NCBI GenBank assembly: GCA_036365145.1
Contig: JAEOAD010000015.1
Span: 13,881,501-13,945,500, forward strand
Reading direction: 5' to 3'
Length of the DNA: 64,000 nucleotides
From: Orientallactaga sibirica
Taxonomy: Eukaryota; Chordata; Mammalia; Rodentia; Dipodidae
A program made the position numbers and the translations under genes. Under the pieces are notes generated by a model. The model saw nothing but the letters and a program-made list of their open reading frames with translations. It had not been told where the DNA came from and searched no databases. Of the stretch, positions 12,302 to 24,600 are shown one piece after another. Position 1 is the stretch's first letter. Every line of letters starts with the position of its first letter.

Positions 12302-12450
12302 AAGCCGGGTGTAGTGGTATATGCCTTTAATCCCAGCACTCCGGGGTTGGAGGTAGGAGGATCACCATGAATTCAAGGCCACCCTGAGACTACATAGTTA
12401 ATTTCAGGTCAGCCTGGACCAGAGTGAAACCCTACCTTGAAACCCCCCCA
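12302..12450 (+). mobile_element. B1 SINE
   Basis: GCCGGGTGTAGTGGTATATG head, CCCAGCACT, GCCACCCTGAGACTACATAG, tail CTACCTTGAAACCCC. Confidence 0.93.
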
Positions 12451-12451
12451 A

Positions 12452-12681
12452 ATTTGTTTTGTTTATTTTTATTTATTTATTTGAGAGCAACAAATAGAGA
12501 AAGAGGCAGAGGACAGAGAGAGAGAATGGTGCATCAGGGCCTCCAGCCACTGCAAACGAACTCCAGATGCATGCACCACCTTGTGCATCTGGCTTACATA
12601 GGTACTGGGGAATTGAGCCTCAAACAGGGGTCCTTAGGCTTCACAGGCAAGCGCTTAACCACTAAGCCATCTCTCCAGCCC
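12452..12681 (-). mobile_element. tRNA-derived SINE
   Basis: Joined tail to tail with the preceding B1. Ends CCATCTCTCCAGCCC. The plus frame 12424-12759 is produced by this pair and is not a gene. Confidence 0.92.
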
Positions 12682-12934
12682 TCAGAAAATTTTTGTCTTT
12701 TAGTAAATTACACCTATCTCTGGTTTAAAATAGCCCCTATCGAATCTTATTTTTCATGACCTTGAATTATGAGAGAAATCAGGCCAGTTGCTCTGTACAG
12801 TACCTGCACTTTGAGTTTATTGGTTTCTTCCTATGGTGACCTTCAGTTTATTGGTTTACGCCCTGCCTTTCCTATAAACTTCAGATTAGATCTAAGTCAT
12901 GATTAGATTCAATTAGTCATTCCTGGTATAGAGA

Positions 12935-13317
12935 TGTGGTAGTTTGAATATATGTCCCCCAATATATTCAGTGTTTTATTAGTTTATAGTTTGCATCTAC
13001 AATCACCTTGCTAGAGGCAATGTCACTGGGGGCCGGTCTTAAGGTGTGATGGTGGGCTTGAGATTCCATTGTAAAGATATGCAAAGTGTGCCTAGCGGGA
13101 GTTCCTGAAGTGTGCTGTGCTTTTTGGCTGTAGTTTTGCTCAGTGTGCTATGTGCCTGGTTGGTTACTCTCTCTCTGCTTGGTCCTGTGAGAGCAGGCCA
13201 CTTCTGCCATTATGGAACTTCCCCTGGATCTGTGAGCTTCAGTAAATAATATTCCTTCCTCCATAACTGTGTCTGGTCTGGAAGTTCATCTCAGCGAACC
13301 TGAAGCTGTCTGCTACA
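12935..13317 (+). mobile_element. Solo MaLR/ERVL-type LTR with perfect 5-bp TSD
   Basis: Starts TGTGGTAGTTTGAATATATG and ends CTGTCTGCTACA. Flanked on both sides by AGAGA (12930-12934 and 13318-13322). A 5-bp duplication fits ERVL/MaLR integration. It contains a CAGTAAATAATATTCC near-polyA signal region. A sister copy starts in reverse at 72. Confidence 0.9.
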
Positions 13318-13619
13318 AGAGATTTTCACAAGATTCTGCATCATACCAATGGATATCAACCCTCACCCTCAGTGATGATCGGTATCATCATGCATTTGAG
13401 GTAGTAATAACAAGGTCTCTTCTTTTGGAAGGGTAATTTCTTCCTTTAGCAGCTGACAGTCAAAGAGGGTGAAAATAGTACCATGTGGATATCCTGTTCA
13501 ATGAGCCTTTTATCAATCAGGTTTAGTACCCACTGAGGACCCTCAGCTGAAATAGTATTTTTAAAAGTACAATTTCTTTTATATTTCTTATACATTCTTC
13601 CATAAAAAAAGGTTTTTAG

Positions 13620-13790
13620 GTTAGGGAGATGCCTCCATGGTTAAAAGTGTTTCCTTGCAAGCCCTACTGACCTGAATTAGAGTTTCTAACATACTCATAA
13701 AGCACACACAGTGATATACAACTGTAAACTCAGTGTGCTTATGGCAATGGGAGGTGGAACCAGGAGATCGAGGAGCTCATATACACATGT
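13620..13790 (+). mobile_element. Degenerate tRNA-type (ID/B4-like) SINE
   Basis: Weak head GGTTAGGGAGATGCCTCCAT with a tRNA-like layout, running into the (GT)n at 13797. Diverged beyond confident subfamily call. Confidence 0.45.
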
Positions 13791-13796
13791 GCGTGC

Positions 13797-13797
13797 A

Positions 13798-13837
<40 letters not shown>
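13797..13837. repeat. (GT)n microsatellite
   Basis: Near-perfect GT dinucleotide run; frames through it give poly-CV peptides and are artefacts. Confidence 0.97.
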
Positions 13838-13839
<2 letters not shown>

Positions 13840-14255
13840 TGGTCTACTGGACATCAAGCCAGCTCTTTCTGTTGAGCTTCCAGTGTGTCTTGCTTGCTGT
13901 GTGCGTGCATGTTTCCCTAGTTTGGACAGAGCTCCCTGTTGCTGTGATATGCAGCCTTGTTCTCAGTGCTGCGCTGCACTGTTCTTCTCTTTCTTTGCTT
14001 ACCCAGGCTTGTAGCCTCTTCTGCAGCCCAGAGGCTTGTGTGCAGCAGTGCAGCCAGAGTAGGTAGGAGGTTTGGCCTCTCATAAAGATAGTTTCATAGT
14101 ATTTTCTGGATGTGTTTTTGTTTTTACCTTTTATATTTAATTACATACCCAATTATAATTGATTTCAGAGTATGATATGGAATAACATCCAAGATGAAAA
14201 AGATCTTTCTTTCTCTCAGTGCTCTGTACTCTATTTTTGCTAACAATCAAAGGTT
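13838..14255. other. No gene seen
   Basis: Unassigned sequence between two dinucleotide repeats. Confidence 0.4.
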
Positions 14256-14258
14256 TAT

Positions 14259-14286
14259 ACACACACACACACACACACACACACAT
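14259..14286. repeat. (AC)n microsatellite
   Basis: AC run followed by an AT-rich patch. Confidence 0.95.
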
Positions 14287-14328
14287 GCACATATATATGT
14301 ATATATGCTTATTAGAAAAATGGCAACT

Positions 14329-14492
14329 TTTTTTTTTTTTTTTTTTTTTGGTTTTTCGAGGTAGGGTCTCACTCTGGCCCAGGCTGACCTGGAATTAACT
14401 ATGTAGTCTCAGGGTGGCCTTGAACTCACGGTGATCCTCCTACCTCTGCCTCCGAGTGCTGGGATTAAAGGTGTGAGCCACCACACCCGACT
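14329..14492 (-). mobile_element. B1 SINE
   Basis: Poly-T, TTTTTCGAGGTAGGGTCTCA, core, GAGCCACCACACCCGAC. Confidence 0.94.
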
Positions 14493-14769
14493 AACATTTT
14501 TCTTTCTTGTAAATGATTCCATTAAGTTTTACTGTCTGTTCTAATCTGATTTCATATTGGGAACTGAGTAGACTTTTCTTATTTTGTTGTCTGCAAAAAT
14601 TTGAGGAAGAAACACTCATTTATGCAAAGTAATAAGATTTTCTTCTGGGATTTTTCAGACATATTTTGTATATGGGCTTATGATCCAATTCAAGTTAACA
14701 CTCATGTATGCTTTAAAGTAAAAAAAAAATGTTAATTTTTCTTATGTGGCATATAATAAAGTCTCAGAC

Positions 14770-16375
14770 ATATTTTTAATATATATTTTTTATTAGTTAT
14801 GTATATAGTATATATACAGCCATGATGGTAAAATCAGTAGCCTTCTCCCTGTTCTCCCCCCATGGGTAATGTGGCTCTTGCCTTATATGGGTAGCCATCA
14901 GTTATGCGGGGAAGGCAATGACTCTGTGTATAATGACCAAACTCATGATTCTAACAATGTTTCCGCCCCCTCTTCCGCAGATTTCTCTGAGCCATGTTGG
15001 GTTCATCTTAGGTCTATTTAAGTGAATCTCTGTGTCTCTGGATATCTGATTTGGTAGGGGTTGAGAGTTCTTTGTGTCTATCTCCTTCACCCTTGTGCTG
15101 GTACCAGGTTCACCAATAAAGCAGCACTCTTGCTCATTTCCCCTATAACTCTATGGCTTCTTCTGGTGCCCTGTTGATGTGTGATGGGCTGATTCTCTCC
15201 TCAGGATATGTGTCCATCTGAAATAGAGAAGCAGATTCTCCCTCAGAGAATGAGGTCAGTGCAAGATACATGGATAACAATTATTATTTTAGAGAGAATT
15301 TAATAGGTATAGACTCTCTTGTATCCCACTATTGGTGAGAGCTTGATATTGAAGAGCAGGCTCATTTTTGGATATGGTTCTGACTTGTTTCCCATTTCCA
15401 GGTGTGGATTCCATTCCTCTGAGTGGATCCGTTAGCCAAATATAGAACAGTTGGTAACCCACCATGGCTGGGTGCCACTACTGCACTTGTGTGAGCATCA
15501 CGTCAGTTTGTTTGCTGCTGTGTAGCTTAGACCACGAGTTGCTTAGACAGATGTTGGTCATTTTCCCCCAGTCACTTATGTAGCACCTTCTGGCACTAGA
15601 CAAGCTAATTGCCTGGGGATTGACTCTCTTCCAGATTCCAGCAAGGTCTCTCCATGTTCCATCCAAACAGCATATGGTATCTTCAGCAGTAGGGTCTTAC
15701 CAATAACCTTTGGTGAATCATTAAGTACTTTGACAGAAATTTGTCTTCTTTTGGGTAACCTTGTAGGTCTCACTAATCAACAGCTCATTGTGGATGTTAA
15801 CCACATGCTGGTATTGGGAATTACAAGTCAGTGCCAAGGGAAAAGAAGGAATAAAATGTATAGGTAATATGAAAGAGAAGAGAGAGAAGAGGGGGTGATA
15901 GAGAGAGAAACAGAAGATTGAAGTTAGTCTTCATCATACCCTCTCCAGGCCCTTGGGATTCAGGTCTTCTCTCCAAGCACCTGATGCAGGTTTGACCTTT
16001 TAGTATGTCCTTCAGGATATAGGATTTTATGGTATCATTTCCATTTGGGTTCAGTTTTTTTGTCCCTCCTTTCTCTGCCCTCCCACCCCAATATCCCTAT
16101 TGTCCAGTCCTCGAGATGTTTAGTAGGTATGTCAGTATCTTGGGAAAATACAAATTAGGAGCCACAGATAAGTGAGACCATGTGACACTTATCTTTCTGT
16201 GATTGGGTAAGTTCGCTAAGAATGATCTGCTCCAAGTTTGTTAAACATTCTGCTTCCAAAATTATTTTACAGTTTTTATTTTTATCAACCATACTATAAA
16301 ATTTAAGATTTATAAATTTAAGGACTGTATCAGTTGGTTGGCTTTCATTTGGTGATTTAACTTCATTTCAATAAA
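14770..16375 (-). mobile_element. Old L1 3' region
   Basis: Reverse-orientation L1 3' untranslated sequence: T-rich left end, then blocks that recur in the L1s at 18136, 25831 and 58291. The block GTATCTTCAGCAGTAGGGTC at 15678 parallels CTTCAGCAGTTGGGTC at 19010. About 16140-16260 resembles the coding end/UTR junction. The minus frames at 14902-15090 and 15478-15773 have no recognisable domain. Confidence 0.55.
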
Positions 16376-16389
16376 GATTGAGTAATATT

Positions 16390-16725
16390 TCTTTTATAAA
16401 AGTTTTATTTGTATATGTATGTATATGTGTATATGACTGCATGTGTGCCACTGCACACATGTAGAGGTCTGAAGACAACTTGAAATTGTGCTCCACTTTC
16501 TATGAACCAAGGTCTCTTGCTGTTGCAAACAAGTCTGGCCACCAGCTTTGGATTCTCCTGGTTCCATCTCCCATGGTCATAAACATGCTGGGATCACAGA
16601 TGCATGTAGCACTTCATGTCCAGCTTTATGTGGGTGCTGAGGAAATCAAACCTAGGCCAGTAGGCTTTACAAGCAATCATCTTTATTCTTGGAGTCAACT
16701 TCCCAACTCTGATATTTCTTTTTTG
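16390..16725 (-). mobile_element. B4-like SINE
   Basis: GT/AT-rich tail (16405-16440), the TAGAGGTCTGAAGACAACTT segment, B1-like middle, and a reversed tRNA-type head. The plus frame 16480-16746 is SINE-derived. Confidence 0.7.
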
Positions 16726-16925
16726 TTGCTCATAGTGAATTGGTGATTAAAAGATGGGAAAATTGAAGGGAAATTTCAACATTCCTAAAACTGGTAAAAG
16801 GAAAAGGTGAGGAAACAAAAAGTACATGGGATTGTTTACCTAAGGAGAATAAAGTACCTGATAGGATGGGATATGTAGGGTAATTATGTAATTTATCTTT
16901 CAAAGCAAAACACTTCTAAAAAATT

Positions 16926-17150
16926 TTTTAATTTTTATTTGCTTATCTGAGAGCAAGAGAGAGAGAAAGAGAGAGAGAGAATGAGAGAGATAGAATGGGC
17001 GCACCAGGGCTTCCAGCCATTGCAAACAAACTCTAGATACATGCACCACCTTGTGCATCTGGCTTACGGGGGTGCTGGGGAATTAAGCCTCGAACTGGGT
17101 CCTTAGGCTTCACAGGCAAGCGCTTAACCACTAAGCCATCTCTCCAGCCC
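16926..17150 (-). mobile_element. tRNA-derived SINE
   Basis: T-rich tail, (GA)n, GGGCGCACCAGGGCTTCCAG body, ends CCATCTCTCCAGCCC. Confidence 0.93.
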
Positions 17151-17329
17151 CAAGCAAGACACTTTTAAAAGTAATAAAACATTGAAACCAAAACAATGGG
17201 ATTATATCAATGTTGTCCTCATGTAACAGGATTGTACAGTCTGTTTAAAGACAAACAAGACATTTCAAGACTGCAACCCTGAATGCTTTAAGATTAGGTT
17301 GGGTATTAATGAGACAATGATGTAGGCAA

Positions 17330-17640
17330 TGTAATAGTTAATCATGATTGTCAACTTGATGGGATTTAGAATCTCCATGGAAACAAAGATCTAGGCATGT
17401 CTATGAAGGAGCTTGTGGATTGTTAATTGAAGTGGGAAGACACATCCTAAATGTGGGTGATACCATTCTATGAGCTGGGGTACCACAATACATAGGTGAG
17501 AGCAGGCTGAGCACCAGTAGTCACTCTCTGCTTCATTACTGTAGATGCAATGTGACTAGACACCTACCCCTCTGTTCCTGTCTCCATAACTTCCTTCCAG
17601 AACAATACTCTTGAACTGTAAGACAAACCATTTTCCCCTT
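17330..17640 (+). mobile_element. ERVL-type (MLT2-like) LTR relic
   Basis: Starts TGTAATAGTTAATCATGATT, then GTCAACTTGATGGGATTTAG and GAAGTGGGAAGACACATCC, and ends near an oligo-A. Pattern fits old ERVL LTRs; the family is inferred from memory. Confidence 0.6.
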
Positions 17641-17675
17641 AAATTAAAAAAAAAAAAAAAAACATACTGTTTTTA

Positions 17676-17988
17676 GGCCTGGGGAAATGATACAGTGGAT
17701 AAAGTACTTGCAGTTCAAGGGGCAAGACAGAGTTTGATCCCCATATCCTACTCAAAAATACCAGAAGCTGTGGCAGGTTTCTGTAGTCCCAGTATGCCAT
17801 TCCAGATGCTGAAAGGGGAATGGGAAGTGAAGACAGGATTTCCCAGAAGCTCTTTATGAGCAGAGCCCAGAACAACAGCAGAGGGAGACTCCAGAGTGAG
17901 AAACCTGTCTCAGATGACCTGGAAAGGTAAAGGATTGACCTGAAAGTTGCCCTCTGACCTCAACATGCATTCTATGGCACATGTGTGA

Positions 17989-18028
<40 letters not shown>

Positions 18029-18035
18029 ACGTTCA
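17676..18035 (+). mobile_element. B4-like SINE with (AC)n tail
   Basis: tRNA-like head GGGGAAATGATACAGTGGAT, B-box GTTTGATCCCC, a B1-like middle, CCCTCTGACCTCAACATGC and an (AC)n run at 17991-18022. The frames 17639-17875 and 17854-18036 are reverse shadows. Confidence 0.75.
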
Positions 18036-19030
18036 AATAAATACATTTAAAAATTAAAAATACTGCTTCTCTCTTTGAATTATGTTGGTACCTTTGTTGA
18101 AAATTTATTTAGTAGATGAGTGATTCTATTTCCCATTTTTTAAAGATTATTATTATTTTTATTAACAACTTTGATATTTCCCTCTCCATACACCATTCCC
18201 CCTCAGAGTGCCACTCTCCATCATATCCACTCCCTCTCTCCATTAGTCTCTCTTTTAATTTGATATCATCATCTTTTTCTCCTATTATGAGTGTCTTGTG
18301 AAGATATTGCTAGGCACTGCAAGGTCATGGATATTGAGGCCAATTTCTGTCTGGACAGTTGCATTGTAAGGAGTGGTACCCTTCCTTTGGCTCTTACATT
18401 CTTTCTGCCACCTCTTCAGCAATGGACTCTGAGCCTTGGAGGGTGTGAGAAAGATGTTTCAGTGCTAGATTGTCCTCCGTCCCTTCTTCTCAGCACTATG
18501 TTGCCTTTTGGGTCATTCCAGTGGTCATCACCATCTGAAAAGAGAAGGTTCTCTAACCTAGAAGTTAGAATAGCATTAATATATGAATATGAGCATTAAG
18601 TGTAGTGCTTTCAGGGCAGTTTGGTGGGAATAATGTATACATTTAGCCAGACAAGAGCAGGCTTTATACCCCTAAGGCTCATGACCTCCCCTGCCATAGT
18701 CTTTTGATTAGGTTTTTCAGTACCAAGCATGTATTCCCTCCTGTAGAGTGGGCCTTCAGTCCAATTAGAGAGAAGTTGGTTTCCCCCGGAGCAAACATGC
18801 CACTATTGCACCCATTCAGTCATTTGGCCTGTGTGGCCAAACTTGAAGTTTCCATGTCCACTGTTTTCCCTGCTAATGATTTCTGTCTCCCATATGGCTG
18901 CCTGCAGTGAAGCTTTTTCCAGCTTTCAGTTGGCTGGTGTATAGGGAAAAGGTTTTCTGCTCAGCACCAGCTTGATTTCTCTGTGACCTTGCCACTCAGG
19001 CAAGTGAAGTCTTCAGCAGTTGGGTCTTGA

Positions 19031-19402
19031 TGTTGGTGTCCCTTCTAGGGCCAGCCCAGGAGGGGATGCAGGGTCTCCACCAGGTAGGGGGTGAAAGGCA
19101 TGGAATCAAGACACAGACACCGGGAGTCGGGTGAAAGCAGGCAGAAGGCGAGCTGCTGCAGACTTGTTTATTCAGGGAAGTGTAGGGGTTTTTAAGGTTT
19201 TGGCTGGCCAGTTGTTGTATGGGGTGGTTCCCTTCTTGTGACCAATGACAGCCTGTCTCTGGGCAGATCAGGTTGCTCACAGGCATGGGGCTGTAGCTGT
19301 TGTCATGCCAGGCCTGTGCAGAATGCCACTTCCACAGAAGCCACTTCCTGGTTCCTCTTAGCAGGTAGCCTGGCTAGGGCCCGACCTGCACTGTACCATA
19401 CA
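19031..19402 (-). mobile_element. Solo LTR, class II ERV family A
   Basis: TGTTGGTGTCCC to GTACCATACA on the plus strand; orientation minus, as in the proviruses at 45246 and 54069. It splits the L1 3' UTR text CAGTTGGGTCTT / TTACCATCTG, which is continuous in the reversed copy near 59270. Flanks TCTTGA and TTTTAC are similar but no longer identical, so the 6-bp TSD looks decayed. The plus frame 19238-19453 is antisense to the LTR. Confidence 0.88.
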
Positions 19403-19934
19403 TTTTACCATCTGTTTCTCAAAGGAAACCAGGGCCTTGGCAATAGCCTGTAATGTTTTGGATGCAACAGGGACCTATCTGGCCAACAACTCGCTGGAAG
19501 GTATCCCATCCCTGGCACTTTTGAAAATTTTCTAGTAACAATCTATAGCTTTTGGATGTGACATTATTCAAAAAATTAGGTTTATATAAGTCTTATTCAG
19601 AATATATTGAATTTTTTATTGACCCTTTCCCCCACACTTCTTTTACACATCTCTTCCCCTGGCTTTGCTTAGGCCTTTCCCCTGCCTGTAATCTGGTCTT
19701 CTACTTTCATATATAAAATACCATCCCCTTTAGTCCTTCCCTCTCCTCCCTCCCTTACAGCCTTTTGCTAGCTTACTGGCCTCTGCTACCAATTTTTGGT
19801 TCCAGCTCACACACGTCTATACATTTGTAACTAGGATTCACATATGAGAAAGAACATGCAACGTTTGGTTTTCTGAGCCTGGGTTACCTCACTTAGTATA
19901 ATTCTTTCCCGATCCATCCATTTCCCAGAAAATT

Positions 19935-20186
19935 TCATAATTTCATTTTCTTTATGGCTGAATAGAACTCCATTGTGTGAATGCACCACATCTTTAATAT
20001 CCATTCATCTGTGGAGGGATATCTAGGCTGGATCCATTTCCTAGCTATTGTGAATAGAGCAGCAATAAACATGGTTGTACAAGTATCTCTAAAGTAGTAA
20101 GAAGCATCATTTGGATATATGCCTAGGAGTGCTATAGCTGGATCATATGGTAAATCTATTTTTAGCTGTTTCAAGAACCTCCACAC
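19935..20186 (-). pseudogene. L1 ORF2 C-terminal fragment
   Basis: An 83-codon frame beginning [20 protein letters not shown]. This is the conserved region after the reverse transcriptase domain of rodent L1 ORF2, with the WKKFYPAI-type ending represented by [10 protein letters not shown]. Surrounding stops make it a relic. Confidence 0.85.
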
Positions 20187-20445
20187 TGATTTCCATAATG
20201 GCTGTACCAGATTACATTCCCACCAACAGTGTAGAAGGGTTCCTCTTTTACTGAATCCTCGCTAACACTTATTGTCATTTGTTTTCTTGATGGTAGCTGT
20301 TCTGACAGGAGTGAGATGGAATCTCAAAGTAGTTTTAATTTGCATTTCTCTGATGGATAATGATATAGAACACTTTTTTAGATGTTTATATGCCATCTGT
20401 ATTTCTTCTGATGAAAACTCTCTATTTAGTTCCATATCCCTTTAA

Positions 20446-20652
20446 AAAATTTATTTATTTATTTGCAAGCAGAGAGATGGAAGAGAGGCAGACAGAGAGA
20501 GAATGGGCATGCCAGGGCCTCTAGCCACTGCAAACAAACTCCAGATGCATGTGCCGCTTGTGCATCTGGCTTATGTGGGTCCTGGAGAATTGAACCAGGA
20601 TCCTTTGGCTTCACAGGCAAATGCCTTCATCACTAAGCCATTTCTCCAGCCC
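20446..20652 (-). mobile_element. tRNA-derived SINE
   Basis: Inserted in the L1; (ATTT)n tail, body, ends CCATTTCTCCAGCCC. Confidence 0.92.
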
Positions 20653-21490
20653 CATAGCCCATTTTTTAATTGGGTTTTTTGATTTCTTATTATGTTTTTT
20701 GAGTTCTTTGCATAGTATGAATAGTAATCCTCTGTCAGATGTATAGCTGGCAAATATTTTTCTCCCATTCTGTAGGTTGTCTCTTTGCTCTATTTACAGT
20801 GTCCTTTGCTGTACAAAAGCTTTGTAATTTCATGACAACCCAGTGGTTTATTAGTGGTTTTATTTCCTGAGCAATTGGGGTTACATTCAGAAAGTCATTG
20901 CCTATGTTGAAGTGTTTCCCCTACCTTTTCCTCTAGCAGTTTCAGAATTTCAGGTCTGATGTTAAGGTTCTTGATCCACTTGGACTTGATTCTTGTGCAT
21001 AGAGAAAGAGATAAGGATCTATTTTCATCCTTCTCCATATAGATATCCAGTTTTCTCAGCACCACTTGTTGAAGAGGCTATCTTTTCTCCAGTGAATATT
21101 TTTTTGGGGGGCATTTTTGTCAAAAATCAGATGGCTGTAGTTGCCTGGATTAATATCTGGTCATCTGTTCTGTTACATTGATCTACATGTCTGTCTTTGT
21201 GCCAGTACCATACTGTTTTTGTTAGTATGGCTTTGTAATATAACTTAAAATCAGGTATGGTGATGCCACCAGCCTGATTTTTGCTGCTCAAAATTGTTTT
21301 GGCTATTCAAGGTTTTTTGTGTTTCCAGATGAATTTTAGTATTTTTTTTCTATTTCCGTGAAGAATGACCTTGGAATTTTAATGGAGATTTCATTAAATG
21401 TGTAGATTGCTTTTGGTATGATTGCCATTGTCACACTATTGATTCTTCCAATCCAAGAACATTGGCTGTCTTTCCATTTCCTTGTGTCTT

Positions 21491-23251
21491 TTGGGAAAAA
21501 AGGCTTTATTTTGGCTTACAGACTCGAAGGGAAGCTCCATGATGGCAGGGGAAAACAACGACATGAGCAGATGGTGGACATCACCCCCTGGCCAACATAA
21601 AGTAGAAAATACCAACAAGATAGTGTACCAAACACTGGCAAGGGGAAACTGGCTATAATACACATAAGCCCACCCCTAAAAATATACTGCCTCTAAGAAG
21701 TGTTAATTCCCAAATCTCTGTCAGCTGGGAACCTAGCATTTAGAATGCCTAAGTTTATGGAGGACACCTGAATCAATTCACCACATTCTGCCCCTGATCC
21801 CCATAAACTGATAACTATCCATGATGTAAAAATGCAATGCATTCAGTCCAACTTTAAAGTTCCCATAGTTTTTATCAATCCTAATGATATTCAAACATTC
21901 CCATAGTCCAAGATCTTTTAACTGAGCCATAATACCCACCCCTAAATAACCCTCAAAAAAACTACATAATGGCACAGAATAAACATTAACATTGCAAAAG
22001 ATGGCATTAGGCATAGCAAAGAAACATTCAATCAATACAAGATTTAAACAGGGCAAACATCAGACTTTGTAGCTCCAAATCCAAAAACTTTAGACAGTGA
22101 CAAATCTCCATGTCTGATAATTCTAACCAGAAACAAGTCTCTGGAGTTCCAAGTCCACCCTCCAGCTAGGCTACTTACAGTCTTGGAAAACTTCATCTGG
22201 GGCTGGTAGCTCTCCTTAGCAGCCCTTTCTTGGTGCGGGCATCTTCACTGGGTCTCCACTGAAACCCACGTCCATCCTCATGACTCCATTGGTTCTCCAT
22301 GCAGGGATCCAGAAAGCCTGCTTCACACTGCCCATAGCCATTTCCAAAACACAAAACCATGTTGCAAATTCAATGACCCTCTCTCTCCTTCATTTCTTAT
22401 GCTCCATAATACCAGGTGGGGTGACAATTTGTTAATCTAGAGGGAATAAAGCAGACTTTGAAGAACAGGACACTCCTTCAGCATTCAGACCTCTTCAAAA
22501 GACTGCATTCTTTCTGTTGTCCCAATGAAGGTCAGCTGGTCCAATCTCAGTGGTTGTAATCTCTCATATAATTGCAGCTGAATTGGCAACAATTTCCACC
22601 CAAAGATTTCATTTTTTTCTGTGCCCAATCCCTCTGCTCACACCAGTCTATTTCTATGCAAAGCAACCCTGCATAAGTTCTCAGGACATGGGCATGACAG
22701 TGAGCCTTTCACACAAACTGCTTCTAGCCCAGTCAAGGCAAAGCTCTTTCTCACCCTCATAAGCCAAACCTCACAGACCAGAAAAGTCCATCAAGCTGTA
22801 CTTACAGCACTGCAAGATGTCTCTTAGGTTGAGGTTTCAAATCTTTCCACATTATTCTTAAAAATCAGCTCCAAAAGGCCAGAGCTACACAGTCAGTGTC
22901 TAGCAGCAAATGACCCCACTTCTGCATTGTTGGCAGCCCCTGACCAAGAGCAGCTTTTGGAAAAAAAGTGTTTATTTTGGCTTATAGACTTAAGGGGAAG
23001 CTCCAGATGGTAGGGGGAAATGATGGCATGACAAAAGGGTGGACATCATCCCCTGGCCAACATAAGGTGGACAATAGCAACAGTTGAGCATGCCAAACAC
23101 TGGCAAGGGGAAAGTGGCTATAATACCCATAAGCCTGACCCCAGAAATACACTGCCTTCAGGAGGTGATAATTCCCAAATCTCCATCAGCTGGGAACCTA
23201 GCATTTAGAATGCCTAAGTTTATGGGGGAACACCTGAATCAAAATACCACA
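21491..23251 (-). mobile_element. MaLR provirus, two LTRs, inside L1
   Basis: 5' LTR at 22911-23251 (minus strand begins TGTGGTATTTTGATTCAGG) and 3' LTR at 21491-21785, whose last part is lost just beyond AATAAA. Shared blocks: CATTTAGAATGCCTAAGTTT, AACACTGGCAAGGGGAAA, TCAGCTGGGAACCTAG. A purine tract (GGGGATCAGGGGCAGAA on the minus strand) abuts the 3' LTR. The internal 1.1 kb carries no retroviral protein frame; frames at 21418-22056 and 22550-22827 are incidental. It lies between L1 segments of the same orientation. Confidence 0.85.
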
Positions 23252-23900
23252 TAAGTCTATTAAGATTATCTATTTTCCTCTAGTTAGTTTTGGTCATTTA
23301 TAGTTTCAAAGCATTTGCCTACTTTATTATGTATCCTAGATTTTGCTGGCACAAAGATTCATAGTATTTTGTTATCAGTATTTTCTGCTCTTGGAAATGT
23401 CTCCTCATGTTTTTACATTCAGTTGTTATCTATTTTATTTATCCTTTCTGAAAATCAGGTTTGTTTTCACTTGTCTTACCTGCTTTTGTATTTGATTATT
23501 TTGCTCTAGTTCTCATTTAAGTTGTCTATTTATTATGGTTTAATTTTGTACTTTTTCCTTGACTTTCTCCAGTGGAAACTTCAGTTTTTGAATTTATACC
23601 TTACATTTTCTATTATGATTTAGTTATAAATCTTCCTTTAAAGACTACCTTTTTTGCATTCCATAAATCATCACATTTTAGGCTTTCATTTCTATTCAGT
23701 TTGAAATAATTTCCAACTTTTGATTTCTTCTACCATTGTCATATTTATAACAATGTTAACTTCTACACGATTTAATTTCTTTTAGCTATTTATATTTTAT
23801 TAATTTTAATCTAATTCTTCTATTGTTAGAGAACATACCTGTTATACTTTTGTTTTATTTATTAAGACTTATGAGCCATAATATTTTTGGGAGTCTTTTA
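23252..23900 (-). mobile_element. L1 continuing upstream of the MaLR
   Basis: AT-rich sequence resembling L1 ORF2 5' text in reverse (compare 1805-2010). Decayed. Confidence 0.5.
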
Positions 23901-23904
23901 TTAT

Positions 23905-24600
23905 AAAATGTGTTTTTATTTTATTGAGAACTTTAATATATGGATACATTGTAATTTATTCATATTCCCAAGGAGTTATACTCTTATATTATCTCCCCCA
24001 TCTTCTACCCTCAATCCACTTAGAACCTTCCTCAGTGGAGTTATTGGTGTTTACTGTGGGGTCATGATACACCAGTCATTGAGTATGTAAGGTGCAATGT
24101 CTCAGAGTACCCCTTTCCAAAGTGTGGCTCTTTCTTTCAACCCCCTCTTCCACAATGTTCCCTGACCCTTGGAAGGTATGTCTCCTTTAGTGTTGAGCAC
24201 TCAGCAGCTTCTAAGTGTCTGTATTGATGCATTTTGAATTTCCTTAGTGTGTACTGTCAGCTCCCTAGAGGAGTTTCTCAGGCTAGCAGTGAGAGCAGCT
24301 CTCATATTTAATCTTACACTTCCTCTGTAATGTTTCTTGGGCCCTGGTAGATGATTTGTCTCATTCTAGGCAGTCAACTTTCTTTTCTTCTCATTCTGAT
24401 GGGTTTGGGTCTTCTTGGTATTCACTGTCATCTGTAAAAATCAGATTCTCTAACCCAGAGTGAAAGAAGCAGAGATCAGAAGGGATAAACATAGACATTT
24501 AGAAGGCTTTTTGAGGGGCATAACTGTTCTTCTAGCCAAAGAATAGTAGGAGCCTTCTTCTAGGATCTATGACCTTCTAAGCCTTAGGTTTCTGATTTGT
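23905..24600 (-). mobile_element. Old L1-type 3' UTR copy
   Basis: Matches 60728-61430 in the same orientation (shared TTGAGAACTTTA, CCTTCCTCAGTGGAGTTAT, TCAGAGTACCCCT, GGATCTATGACC). A diverged relative of the 18136 and 25831 UTRs. Frame 23887-24090 is antisense. Confidence 0.6.

Larger units (their letters stand above)
18136..21490 (-). mobile_element. L1, 3' end and ORF2 C-terminal part
   Basis: Runs in reverse from an oligo-T (A-tail) at 18136 through about 1.4 kb of 3' UTR into ORF2. The UTR matches the reverse complement of 59090-60175 block for block. The minus frame 19935-20186 (83 codons) is an intact piece of the ORF2 C-terminus. Interrupted by a class II solo LTR (19031-19402) and a tRNA SINE (20446-20652). 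Upstream ORF2 text runs to about 21490, where a MaLR interrupts it; it resumes at 23252. Stops break the reverse transcriptase part, so it is dead. Confidence 0.85.

Noticed and set aside
13733..14083. Frames rich in CV or VC
   Set aside because: Translations of the (GT)n microsatellite.
19031..19402. Part of the L1 3' UTR
   Set aside because: The other L1 copies are continuous across this point, and the segment matches the family A LTRs end to end.
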